A stretch of 64,000 nucleotides of DNA from F1-120-MAGs238 sp964484185 (lineage in GTDB: Bacteria > Planctomycetota > Phycisphaerae > Phycisphaerales > UBA1924). The position numbers and the translations under genes were made by a program. Location of the stretch: assembly GCA_964484185.1 (NCBI GenBank), contig CAZAEQ010000008.1, forward strand, positions 75,315-139,314. Direction: 5' to 3'. Each line of letters begins with the position of its first letter. Position 1 is the first letter of the stretch. Under the pieces are notes generated by a model, which searched no databases, had not been told where the DNA came from, and saw only the letters and a list, made by a program, of their open reading frames with translations. Below, piece after piece: positions 26,055-34,324 of this stretch.

Positions 26055-27323
26055 GTGCCGACGATCGAACTTCCAAAGCTGCATCCAGGTCAAGTTTCTG
26101 TCTACCAAAGGCAGAAGCGGTTCAACGTCGTCCAATGTGGCAGGCGATTCGGCAAAACTTTGATGGGGGAAGTCATCGCCGCTGAAGCAGCGACGATGGG
26201 CCAGCACGTTGGATGGGTATCGCCGATTTATCGGTATCTCCAAGATGCGTGGCGCGATTGTCGGCGCGATCTACGCCCTGTGATTACTCGCGCGAACGAG
26301 CAAGAAAAGCGTCTTGAATTACTCGGTGGCGGCACGATCGACTTCTGGTCCGCTGACTCTCCCGATCCCTGTCGAGGGAGAAAATACCACGTTGTCGTCC
26401 TCGACGAATGCGGCATCATGCCCGACCTCATCTCGATCTGGCGCGAGGCAATTCGCCCCACTCTCACTGACTACCGGGGGAAGGGATGGTTCTTTGGCAC
26501 GCCAAAGGGCAGGCGTGAGTTTCATCGGCTGTTTGAGAAGGGGAGTCATGGCGATGAAGGCTGGGCGTCGTTCCGGATGCCCACGTCGAGTAACCCGGCG
26601 ATCAGCAAGGAGGAACTTGCAGCAGCGAAGCGTGAACTCCCAGAACATATTTACCTCCAAGAGTTCGAGGGTGTCCCCTGCGATGATTCTGGTAACCCCT
26701 TCGGTCTCAAGGCCATTCACGATTGCTTCACGCTGGAACCAGAGAAAGACACCAAGATCGTTGCGCTGGGCGTGGACCTTGCTCGCGCGCAAGACTACTG
26801 CGTGGTCATTGGGTTGAACGAATCAGGTGGTGTCTGTTACTTTGATCGCTGGAACAACATCCCTTGGGGCGAATCTATCGATCGCATTCTCAAGATAGCG
26901 ACCGTTCCGACCTTCGTCGATTCAACTGGCATCGGCGATGTGATTTTGGAAGACCTGCAGCGCAAGAGTCCTGGGTACATCGAGGGGTATCACTTCTCTT
27001 CTCGCAGCAAACAGAATCTGTGCGAGGGACTCGCGTCCGGCATTCAAACCCGCAGCCTGCGATTCTCGCAGGATGTTCTGCGCAGCGAACTTGAAGTTTT
27101 CGAGTACGAATACCATCGCACTGGTGTGCGCTACTCCGCGCCTTCAGGTTGCCACGACGATTGCGTTGTCGCACTGGGCTTGGCGTGGCACAGGTTGATT
27201 ACCGATCGCAACGCGCCCAAGCCCTTCATATACGTCTGCAAGGGCCCGATCATCATGGGCGGTGGACCTGACGGCGACGACGACACGATCTGGACGCCAG
27301 TGACACAGAGGAATGGCTGGTGA
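26055..27323 (+). CDS. Phage terminase large subunit
   Basis: A 422-aa DNA-packaging motor. The ATPase part has Walker A CGRRFGKT (residues 28-35), Walker B VVVLDEC (about 115) and the coupling motif FGTPKGR. The nuclease part begins at ALGVDLARAQDY (about 238) with further acidic residues in FVDSTGIGD and CHDDCVVALGLAW. Start is a GTG. Length is normal for a compact TerL. A terminase without portal or capsid genes is typical of satellites that use helper virions or of decayed prophages. A small-subunit-like gene lies 1.85 kb downstream at 29170, across a leftward block of three genes. Confidence 0.9.
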   Translation: MPTIELPKLHPGQVSVYQRQKRFNVVQCGRRFGKTLMGEVIAAEAATMGQHVGWVSPIYRYLQDAWRDCRRDLRPVITRANEQEKRLELLGGGTIDFWSADSPDPCRGRKYHVVVLDECGIMPDLISIWREAIRPTLTDYRGKGWFFGTPKGRREFHRLFEKGSHGDEGWASFRMPTSSNPAISKEELAAAKRELPEHIYLQEFEGVPCDDSGNPFGLKAIHDCFTLEPEKDTKIVALGVDLARAQDYCVVIGLNESGGVCYFDRWNNIPWGESIDRILKIATVPTFVDSTGIGDVILEDLQRKSPGYIEGYHFSSRSKQNLCEGLASGIQTRSLRFSQDVLRSELEVFEYEYHRTGVRYSAPSGCHDDCVVALGLAWHRLITDRNAPKPFIYVCKGPIIMGGGPDGDDDTIWTPVTQRNGW

Positions 27324-27358
27324 AGATCATCCCAGCCATCTTCGCCTTATGCACCTGC

Positions 27359-27610
27359 TCATCTCGACTTCACGATGGTCACTTGGAACTTGCCGCCGCC
27401 TTCCATCCCGATCACCAAGCCCATGTCGCGCGTGGCGAGACCGGCCTCCTCGAACGTTTGGACGCTGGCGATGCTCTGAATGTCATCCACCATGTCGCGG
27501 GCTATGTCGGCCAGCGCGATGTCATCGTTGTCGCCTTCGACTTCGTCGCGGGCGTTGAGCAGATACTCGATGATGTCTTTCAGGCGGGTTTCAAGATGGG
27601 CTTCGGTCAT
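27359..27610 (-). CDS. Small acidic protein of the satellite module
   Basis: An 83-aa acidic protein (ETRLKDIIEYLLNARDEVEGDNDDIALADIARDMVDDIQ), predicted helical with a short beta C-terminus. The ATG at 27610 lies 30 nt downstream of the DUF6900-like gene on the same strand, so the two are probably one transcript. Family unknown. Confidence 0.62.
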   Translation of the reverse strand: MTEAHLETRLKDIIEYLLNARDEVEGDNDDIALADIARDMVDDIQSIASVQTFEEAGLATRDMGLVIGMEGGGKFQVTIVKSR

Positions 27611-27640
27611 TGGTGTGGTCCTTTTGTTGGTGCGTTGCGT

Positions 27641-28165
27641 TCAGTTCCCGAAGACCGTCTCGGCCAATCCCGCTGCGAGCAGGTCGGTGATCTTCTTGGC
27701 GGCGTCGGTGGTTGGTTGAACTTCCCAGCCCCGGTCAAACGCGGCGACCGCTACGTGCGTGAAGTTCTCTTGCAAGAAATACTTCGAGATTCTGCTGGTG
27801 CCCAATTCGTACGCCTCGTCGGTCGCGTGTTCGGGGAAGACCAGCGCTTCAAACGAGTGGCCTGCGATCGTTCCCTCAACCCATACGCCCCCGGTCTTGC
27901 GTCCGCTGGTCTTGTTGATCTTCAGCGTGGCCAGCATCTCTTCTGGTTCAGTTGGTTGCGCTGGCGTGGTATTGGCGGCGGCCAACCCGGCGTCGAAGGC
28001 CATGTCGATGATCGCGCGAATGCTGGCGACCGATACGTCGTGGAAGTCGAGGCTGTCGCGCTTGCGAGTCTCGAGCGTTTCCCATCCGAGGTGTTGGCGG
28101 ATGGTTTCCATCGCGGCGTTCCGCGCTGCGTCGTTGGTGTTGGTGGTTTTGTTCTTGCGAGCCAT
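27641..28165 (-). CDS. DUF6900-like protein
   Basis: A 174-aa protein, ATG at MARKNKTTN. The stretch HLGWETLETRKRDSLDFHDVSVASIRAIIDMAFDAGLAAA matches my memory of DUF6900, a small domain in phage and plasmid proteins. The C-terminal part (SRISKYFLQENFTHVAVAAFDRGWEV) looks like an independent helical unit. Function unknown. The promoter region contains a dyad (28303-28321) also found near the TerS-like gene. Confidence 0.68.
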   Translation of the reverse strand: MARKNKTTNTNDAARNAAMETIRQHLGWETLETRKRDSLDFHDVSVASIRAIIDMAFDAGLAAANTTPAQPTEPEEMLATLKINKTSGRKTGGVWVEGTIAGHSFEALVFPEHATDEAYELGTSRISKYFLQENFTHVAVAAFDRGWEVQPTTDAAKKITDLLAAGLAETVFGN

Positions 28166-28302
28166 GTTCTTCTCCGTTCGTTCTTGCGGTTCGCGACATG
28201 CGTCCCGTTGACACATGAGGGCGTAACCAGCGCGACATTGCAAGGCGTCGTGATTCATTCCAGAGCACATCTAGGGGATGTCCTTGGTGGGTCGATCTGG
28301 AA

Positions 28303-28321
28303 CCAAGGGATTCCCCTGGGT
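28303..28321. promoter_or_regulatory. Dyad operator candidate, copy 1
   Basis: CCAAGGGATTCCCCTGGGT, an imperfect inverted repeat of CCARGGGA. It shares 17 of 18 bases (CAAGGGAWTCCCCTGGGT) with the copy at 29133-29151. It lies 138 nt upstream of the DUF6900-like gene. Confidence 0.55.
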
Positions 28322-28561
28322 CGCCCAATTGGCCCCACGGTTGGCCCCACGGCCCGTCCAGAAGAGAACGCCCCGGAGCGGTCCGGAGCGTTTTGGGTGG
28401 CCCAAACGCCCCCCAGTTTGCCCACGTCGCAACCCACGTTGTCACCCCAGAAGTTGGGGGCCAAATTTGGCAGTAAGGGGGGGTCAAAATGGGGTCGTTT
28501 TTGTGGCCTCGTTAGGTCGTTAATAGGTTGGCAGTGCCTCGGGGAAAACTGCCATCGTTTT

Positions 28562-29020
28562 TTAGGGGTTTTTGGTCGCCAAAAAGAGTCCCCGGTCGGC
28601 CTTTTTGAAGCGCGATTCTTTGCCCTTGGCGGCGATCTCCCTGATGAGCGCGGCGTACAAAGTGGCCTCCGGAGTTTTCCCACCGGGGCTTTTCCAGAGA
28701 CCATCTTTTTCCATCTCGGCGATGAGGTCTACGGCCCGCATCGGCTCCTTCGACGCGCTCAACACCTTGTATGCGGCGTCGAGCGCGCTGACCTTTTTCG
28801 TTTTCGGTGGAGCCTTTGCGATTGGTGTCTTGGGTACGCGCGGTGGCCGCACTTTGCGATTTGCTGGTGGCATCACGCCATCCAGTTCTGCCTCGAACGA
28901 ATCGGGCTTTTCAATTTTGCCAATGCGAACTTCGATCTCTGCGATCGCGGCCTTGCGCGCCTTGTCCCCTTTCTTGTTGGATGCCTTGGGGGTCTTGGTG
29001 CCGGTCTTCTTCGTAGCCAT
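28562..29020 (-). CDS. HARE-HTH domain protein
   Basis: A 152-aa protein. The N-terminal 75 residues are Lys-rich and flexible. The C-terminal half is a good match to the HARE-HTH/ASXL winged helix: SALDAAYKVLSASKEPMRAVDLI, then KDGLWKSPGGKTPEATLYAALIREI, ending KGKESRFKKADRGLFLA. The family links DNA-modifying or restriction factors to DNA. Start is the ATG at 29020. It diverges from the TerS-like gene with the second dyad between them. Confidence 0.85.
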   Translation of the reverse strand: MATKKTGTKTPKASNKKGDKARKAAIAEIEVRIGKIEKPDSFEAELDGVMPPANRKVRPPRVPKTPIAKAPPKTKKVSALDAAYKVLSASKEPMRAVDLIAEMEKDGLWKSPGGKTPEATLYAALIREIAAKGKESRFKKADRGLFLATKNP

Positions 29021-29132
29021 AACAACGTCTCCTTGAAACATGCGATTGCCTTCGCGAACGTTCGCGCTGGCGTCACACATGAGGGGCTTGCACATTGCCC
29101 AGTTCAAGGCGAGTCAACAGGAATTAATCAGA

Positions 29133-29151
29133 TCAAGGGAATCCCCTGGGT
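29133..29151. promoter_or_regulatory. Dyad operator candidate, copy 2
   Basis: TCAAGGGAATCCCCTGGGT, matching 28303-28321 in 17 of the 18 bases CAAGGGAWTCCCCTGGGT. It lies 18 nt upstream of the TerS-like start and 113 nt upstream of the divergent HARE-HTH gene. Confidence 0.55.
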
Positions 29152-29169
29152 TTGTACTTGGAGGTATAT

Positions 29170-29754
29170 ATGAAGGGCAAGCCGGTCATGAAAGTCGATG
29201 AACTTACCCCACTTCAACAGAAGGCGATTCTCGCGCTGGTGTCGCAGCCAACGATCGGGCGTGCATCGCAAGAGACGGGGATCGCGGAACGCACCATCTA
29301 CAACTGGATGAAGCAGCCTGCGTTCCAGCGCGGGTATCGGGAAGCGCGGCGCAATTCGTTCTCGCAGGCGATTGGGTTGTGTCAACGCGCAACGCCCGTG
29401 GCGATCAATGTCCTGGCGAAGATCATGTCAGATGGTTCTGCGCCGTTCAACTCGCGCGTGGCGGCGGCAATTGCTGTGCTCAAGTTTGGGCGCGAGTCAC
29501 TTGAAATAGATGACCTCGCAGCTCGCGTGGAAGCGCTCGAAGAACAGGTTGGTCAAGACATCACCGACGAGGTTCCACCGGGAGCCAAGCATGTGGTCAA
29601 CGTTGATGCCAAGGGGATCAACGAGACTCCCGATGATGAAATAACCCCTGAAAACAAGGGTGAAACGGATGTTGAGCTGAACCCCGAAGATGACGACTTC
29701 CCGGACATCAAGGTGGTTGGCGGCTCTGGCGGCGACCCGAATAGCGATGCATAA
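29170..29754 (+). CDS. Terminase small subunit-like HTH protein
   Basis: A 194-aa protein with an N-terminal HTH (PLQQKAILALVSQPTIGRASQETGIAERTIYNWMK is its extent; key part IAERTIYNWMK), then helices (FSQAIGLCQRATPVAINVLAKIM, AAIAVLKFGRESLEIDDL) and a short coiled coil (RVEALEEQV). This layout fits phage small terminase subunits, which bind pac or cos DNA and oligomerise. The C-terminal 60 residues are acidic and disordered. GGAGGTATAT precedes the ATG. The large subunit gene is at 26055-27323. Confidence 0.72.
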   Translation: MKGKPVMKVDELTPLQQKAILALVSQPTIGRASQETGIAERTIYNWMKQPAFQRGYREARRNSFSQAIGLCQRATPVAINVLAKIMSDGSAPFNSRVAAAIAVLKFGRESLEIDDLAARVEALEEQVGQDITDEVPPGAKHVVNVDAKGINETPDDEITPENKGETDVELNPEDDDFPDIKVVGGSGGDPNSDA

Positions 29755-29872
29755 GCATCGTGATTGATCTTCGCATCGACTTGCGATCTTGCCTTCTTCT
29801 TCATAGAAGTGCGCTACGAGTTTACGCTTGTCCGTAGCGGACACGATGTGGACTCGGCGAAGGAGAACGAAG

Positions 29873-30475
29873 ATGTGTCCACAGAAGCGAAGAACCGGGC
29901 GGAGATTCCCGGCGGAAGTCCTGACGCAGGACGAGGTGGAACGGTTGATGGCAGCGTGCCCGCGCTACGACGTTGGTGTACGGAACAAGGCGATGATTGC
30001 GTTGCTCTATCGAACGGGGTTGAGGTTGAGCGAAGCGCTGATGCTCCATCCCAAAGACGTTGATCTGGAGGCCGGGACGATCCGCGTTCTCTTTGGGAAA
30101 CGCGGGTATGCACGGACGGTTGGCATCGACTCGTCGGCCACGTTGTACATCGCGCGGTGGATAGAGGTACGAGATAGATGGGGGTCGCTTGTTGGTGCCC
30201 CACTGCTTTGTTCGCGGACGGGCGGGGTCGTTACAACCGCCTACGTGCGTAGGTTGATGCCGGTGCTAGCGAGGAAGGCCAAGATTGCCAAGCGCGTGCA
30301 TGCTCACGGACTGAGGCACACACACGCGAGTGAGTTGCGGAGCGAGGGCGTGGATATTGGGATCATCTCAAAGCAACTCGGGCATCGGTGCATCACGACC
30401 ACCGCGCGGTACCTGGATCACATCGCGCCGACGGCGGTGATCGAGGTGATCAGGAAACGGACGTGGACGAAGTAA
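29873..30475 (+). CDS. Minimal tyrosine recombinase (catalytic domain only)
   Basis: A 200-aa protein that starts almost at the catalytic domain (FPAEVLTQDEVERLMAACP). Catalytic residues are visible: TGLRLSEAL (Arg I), AHGLRHTHAS (His-x-x-Arg), LGHRCI and RYLDH (Tyr). The usual core-binding SAM-like domain of about 100 aa is absent, and AAGGAGAACGAAG upstream of the ATG argues that the start is right. Such short recombinases exist in planctomycete elements, perhaps for resolution of multimers or for cassette movement. It sits at the border between the satellite module and the defence genes. Confidence 0.85.
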   Translation: MCPQKRRTGRRFPAEVLTQDEVERLMAACPRYDVGVRNKAMIALLYRTGLRLSEALMLHPKDVDLEAGTIRVLFGKRGYARTVGIDSSATLYIARWIEVRDRWGSLVGAPLLCSRTGGVVTTAYVRRLMPVLARKAKIAKRVHAHGLRHTHASELRSEGVDIGIISKQLGHRCITTTARYLDHIAPTAVIEVIRKRTWTK

Positions 30476-30476
30476 G

Positions 30477-30719
30477 TCAGTCTGGTTGCGGCAGGCGATC
30501 GACGTAGTTGATGGTGATCTGGCTGCGCTGGCGGTTGCACGAAGGACAACGCGATAGTGTGGGCTTGAAGCCCGGAGCGACGACGCTTGGGTGGTCAGTC
30601 GGGTAATGCGTGGCACCGATTCGCGCGACCGTCACCGATGCCGCATCGTTGCATTGGCACTGGCCACCGGGCAAAGCGATCTTGCGTTCGAGGTTTTCGA
30701 GGCGGGTGAGGAAGCGCAT
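30477..30719 (-). CDS. Small zinc-finger-like protein
   Basis: An 80-aa protein with CQCND near residue 21 and CPSC at about 58-61, so up to four Cys could bind zinc. GGAG precedes the ATG at a good distance. It converges with the minimal recombinase (1-nt gap). Family not recognised. Confidence 0.55.
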   Translation of the reverse strand: MRFLTRLENLERKIALPGGQCQCNDAASVTVARIGATHYPTDHPSVVAPGFKPTLSRCPSCNRQRSQITINYVDRLPQPD

Positions 30720-30889
30720 GGGGGCTCCGAGGGAGGTCGGTGAGGGGTTTTGCCGCCGGACAGGGGATTCTACGGGGCAAGTTTAATAGCGAATTGGGAG
30801 GGGGTCCGGATGGGGGTGTTTGGAATTGAGTTTGCCCTCCAGACTGTGCAATGTTCAGTCCCCAAGGCCGAAGCGGAAAAAGCAAGCGA

Positions 30890-30916
30890 TTGCTGTTGGC
30901 CCAAATCTGATATACT
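30890..30916 (+). promoter_or_regulatory. Candidate promoter of the DISARM-like operon
   Basis: An extended -10 element (TG, one base, TATACT at 30911-30916) with a weak TTGCTG 15 nt upstream. It would give a 5' leader of about 60 nt before the GTG at 30983. This is the best sigma-70-like match in the spacer 30720-30982. Confidence 0.42.
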
Positions 30917-30982
30917 CGGCATCGCTCAACTTGGATCACGCACCGATTGCGTTATTGGAAATTTGTGTTATTGGGAGGGATC

Positions 30983-33900
30983 GTGCAGAGACTGACGTTT
31001 GCGAACAGAGCCGAGCTCAAGCGTATTGTCGAGTCAATTCGCGTTTCTGCCCCCACGGTATCAGACGAAGCCCTTATCCTTTCAGTGTCCGATTACATTT
31101 CCCAGCGTGCAATAGATCTGGGATTTGAGCGCCCGTTAGCTCGCGATGCGATATCGCTGAGTTACCACCTAATCGCTGGAGAATCCATTGAGACACGGTC
31201 TCTAGCGAGAGCGGCGCTCCAATACTTGCTGAAACAGAATGACTTGGTTGACGATGCTCGCCCTCGGATTGGTCTCCAGGACGACTACTGCGTCTTGGCA
31301 ACCACAGTGAGGGAAATTGCGACACTGACTGGGCAGGGCATTGGGTTTAACGGTCTAAACCTAACTGACACACATCGGGCTGCAATCGAGACGAGAGTTC
31401 GAGAGTTCCGAGACTCGCCAATCGACTCGGACGACAGCGTGATAGCCGAACGCAGCAACGCCATTTGCGACAGGCTCTCGCAACAAGATCCGGCTGGCAT
31501 ATTTAGTCACTTGTCACGCAACGTCCAGCAACTAATAAACATGCTCTCAGGAGGCACCGGTGAGTCGACATGGGCGCGTGGTGGATTACGCTATCTGTTG
31601 CAGATCGATGACGTTGTACCTGATGATCGTGGACTCGTAGGGCTGCTCGATGATGATTATGCCGTTAATTTTGCTCTGCAGCAATGCAATGGTGCCACAG
31701 CAAGTGTGCGTCAAGCGCTTGATGCGGTCATTAATCGATGGCCATTCGTCAACTGGCTTGTGATTGATGACAACGGAACACTAATCACACTTTCGGAGTT
31801 CGCGCTGATAAACGCGGGACTACTTCAAGACACGATTTCTGCCGCACAGAGCGCGAGATCTCTCCTGGTTGTCGTGCCACAAAGAGGTCCCACTGCATTT
31901 CTTGTTGGGTTTCTAGCGGCACTCGCGGGAGTTGCTGACTCAGTTAATTCAAACAGCCAAGGTGGTGGGTTCAAGGCAGGAGACAAAGTATTCGTCGATA
32001 GTCGAGAAACAACTCGCCTCTTTGGTGAAATCAAACACTTTGACGGGAGAGGCCCGTACTTCAGTCTAATTCGCCATCGCGTTCAACGAGGTCTTCCTTC
32101 AGAGGAAAAACTCTGGTGGCCAGCAACGCCAGAGTTCTTCGCTCGGTTGACCGCCGCACCGTCTTCCGTTGCTACGCGTGGTGACATTCGGACTGACCTT
32201 TCCCACAACGAGAATTCGATTCGCGCCATCGATCGAATCGTCGCGTCATCGGTTCCAGTGCATTTCAGCGACAACCAGCCTCAAGTATTGTTGATTGGAC
32301 AGTCAGGTGATATTCGTCACTGGGCGGAACACCTCTCTTTGTTCGGCGAGAAGCTTCGCGACGTTATTCCGATGAGCCACCTCGACCAGTTTGGTGAACA
32401 GCATCCCTGGTCGTCACAATGGAAAGACGCTCGTCCTCTGATGCTCATCGCGCCACATCCATCGCTTGCAGTAGAAGAACTCGACAAACTGACTTCCAAA
32501 TCGCCCCAGCCGATTATTGTTGTTGACGGGGCGTCAAACCTCTTGCGCCAAGCGGCGATCAGACGATTGGTATCGTCGCCAAACCGGGCACTTGTGGTTG
32601 CTGATGAATCGAATGATGAAAGCGATTCGCTAGGAGCGTTTGGAGTAGGCCTCGCTAGATGGGGCAGACGAGATATTTCGCAATTGATCTGGCGCACTAC
32701 CGAGAACAAAGACACGAGCGTGCGGAGTTACGAAAACAAGATAGCGATGTCGTGTCGAGCAGAGGTTACACCTGAGCGAGTCGAGTGCCAGGATTCTGTC
32801 GAGCTATTCGGTGCCGTCCACGAGCTACAGGAGGCGTCAGATCGTCGCAAGGATTCCACCGAACTGGGCGAAATGGTTGGAAACAGTTGGTCCGCGATGG
32901 TAACACTGTTTGAGACGGTGACTCCACTTGTTGGCCTGACCGATCGCACGAAACGTTGCAACGACGCGGCCGGCAAAATCCGGTTCATGGCACAAGCCAG
33001 TCTATTTCTTACAGACACCGAGAGAGAACTGGCGACGCGCGTTTCTGATCGGCTTATACAGTTCATCGGCAGCCTTCAACGCCAGAATCCAAAATGGCTC
33101 GCGCTGCAAACTCACATTAGAACGGGAAAATCATTCGATGTCGTGATAAGACCAGGGGCACTAACCGATGAGTACATGAGTCAGTTTGCCGCTAGCGTCG
33201 TCACAGCGTCGAACCAGACAATTCGACTTGTTACAGTGGACACAGCGCAACGAAGTGGGGCTAGCAGTCTTGTCATGAGCGGATGGATGAACGCGCGACA
33301 CATCACCCGACTGATCTATCCGCCAGCCTCACAGAATATGACTTTACTGCTATATCCCCCAGAACTACGTAGTTATCAAGCATTCTCCGAAAGACGCACC
33401 GCCCGCGACAGGTATACCAACGTTCAGTCCCCGCTATCTATCGTAACGGGCTCGCAAGAGACTTCCGATCTTTCCAATCACGAACTACCTGTCATCCCGC
33501 CCGTTGTCTCTTTCGATCTGGAGGGCATTCGGGCCAAGCTTGCCTTGCAACGTCGTGTGCTCTTGACCGAGGTGGGGCGACCCTCCGCTTCCGAAACGCA
33601 GGCCCAGGCAAAGCTTGCATTCTTTACCAATTCATCATTTGCGTATCTCACACAGGGTTATCGCGCCAAAGTAGTCTCGCACCTGGTCGGCACCATCGAG
33701 TCCGAACAGAATGAGGCTGCCGAAGAAATCGCTATTGTTGATCGCGACGACCTGTGTGCCGGTGACTACCTTTTGTTTCAGAAAGGGTCCGAAGCGGATA
33801 CAATTCGGCTTGAGGCCGATCGGCTACTCGGAACTTCAAAGGCACGAGTCGTCGCTCGATCGTGGCACGATGCATTGATGTCGGCGCAGCGATCGATTGG

Positions 33901-34324
33901 ACTAAGCGATCAAGGTTTTGTGTCATACTTACGCAAGGCTGGGATAAACAAACAGCCGGACACCGTCCTGGCGTGGCTTCGCGACGAGGAGCTCATCGCG
34001 CCGCGGGCCTACGAGGATGTGGAACATATCGCTCGAATAACCAATAGCAGCATATTGCAGCGCGGGATGCAGCAGTGCAAGTCGGCAATCTCTGAGGTAC
34101 GCAGCGCACATTTGCGGGCATCTCGTCAACTCGCCACCCAAGTCATTCGCGCGTTTGCTCAATTGATTGGCGAAGGCCAGTCTTGGGAATCTGCTCAGGT
34201 TTCCATCAGTGATTCAGCGATAGTACTTCAGCTGGCGGATATTGATACTGCGGACATTCCGGTTCGACGCAGCCTTTGCAATAGAGTGTTAGAGGTGAAA
34301 CACGATGACATCGATGTTGCCTGA
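30983..34324 (+). CDS. Large DISARM-associated-type protein with two DUF1232-like segments (DrmE-like candidate)
   Basis: A 1,113-aa protein, GTG start preceded by GGGAGGG. Two N-terminal segments resemble DUF1232 (YkvA): ARAALQYLLKQNDLVDD with GLQDDYCVL (about 75-105) and ARGGLRYLLQIDDVVPDD with GLLDDDYAV (about 198-228). The middle contains alpha/beta stretches (SLLVVVPQRGPTAFLVGFLA; VLLIGQSGDIRHW; PIIVVDGASNLL) suggesting Rossmann or helicase-like folds without an intact Walker A. The last 450 residues are helical. In class 2 DISARM the gene accompanying drmAB is drmE, a large protein of unknown function; position and size fit, but I cannot verify homology. First gene of a coupled operon (20-nt overlap with the next). 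Confidence 0.7.
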   Translation: MQRLTFANRAELKRIVESIRVSAPTVSDEALILSVSDYISQRAIDLGFERPLARDAISLSYHLIAGESIETRSLARAALQYLLKQNDLVDDARPRIGLQDDYCVLATTVREIATLTGQGIGFNGLNLTDTHRAAIETRVREFRDSPIDSDDSVIAERSNAICDRLSQQDPAGIFSHLSRNVQQLINMLSGGTGESTWARGGLRYLLQIDDVVPDDRGLVGLLDDDYAVNFALQQCNGATASVRQALDAVINRWPFVNWLVIDDNGTLITLSEFALINAGLLQDTISAAQSARSLLVVVPQRGPTAFLVGFLAALAGVADSVNSNSQGGGFKAGDKVFVDSRETTRLFGEIKHFDGRGPYFSLIRHRVQRGLPSEEKLWWPATPEFFARLTAAPSSVATRGDIRTDLSHNENSIRAIDRIVASSVPVHFSDNQPQVLLIGQSGDIRHWAEHLSLFGEKLRDVIPMSHLDQFGEQHPWSSQWKDARPLMLIAPHPSLAVEELDKLTSKSPQPIIVVDGASNLLRQAAIRRLVSSPNRALVVADESNDESDSLGAFGVGLARWGRRDISQLIWRTTENKDTSVRSYENKIAMSCRAEVTPERVECQDSVELFGAVHELQEASDRRKDSTELGEMVGNSWSAMVTLFETVTPLVGLTDRTKRCNDAAGKIRFMAQASLFLTDTERELATRVSDRLIQFIGSLQRQNPKWLALQTHIRTGKSFDVVIRPGALTDEYMSQFAASVVTASNQTIRLVTVDTAQRSGASSLVMSGWMNARHITRLIYPPASQNMTLLLYPPELRSYQAFSERRTARDRYTNVQSPLSIVTGSQETSDLSNHELPVIPPVVSFDLEGIRAKLALQRRVLLTEVGRPSASETQAQAKLAFFTNSSFAYLTQGYRAKVVSHLVGTIESEQNEAAEEIAIVDRDDLCAGDYLLFQKGSEADTIRLEADRLLGTSKARVVARSWHDALMSAQRSIGLSDQGFVSYLRKAGINKQPDTVLAWLRDEELIAPRAYEDVEHIARITNSSILQRGMQQCKSAISEVRSAHLRASRQLATQVIRAFAQLIGEGQSWESAQVSISDSAIVLQLADIDTADIPVRRSLCNRVLEVKHDDIDVA

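Noticed and set aside
27320..29173. Long plus-strand reading frame of 617 codons
   Set aside because: It lies antisense to three genes with good starts and a recognisable HARE-HTH and DUF6900-like content; its own sequence has no domain.
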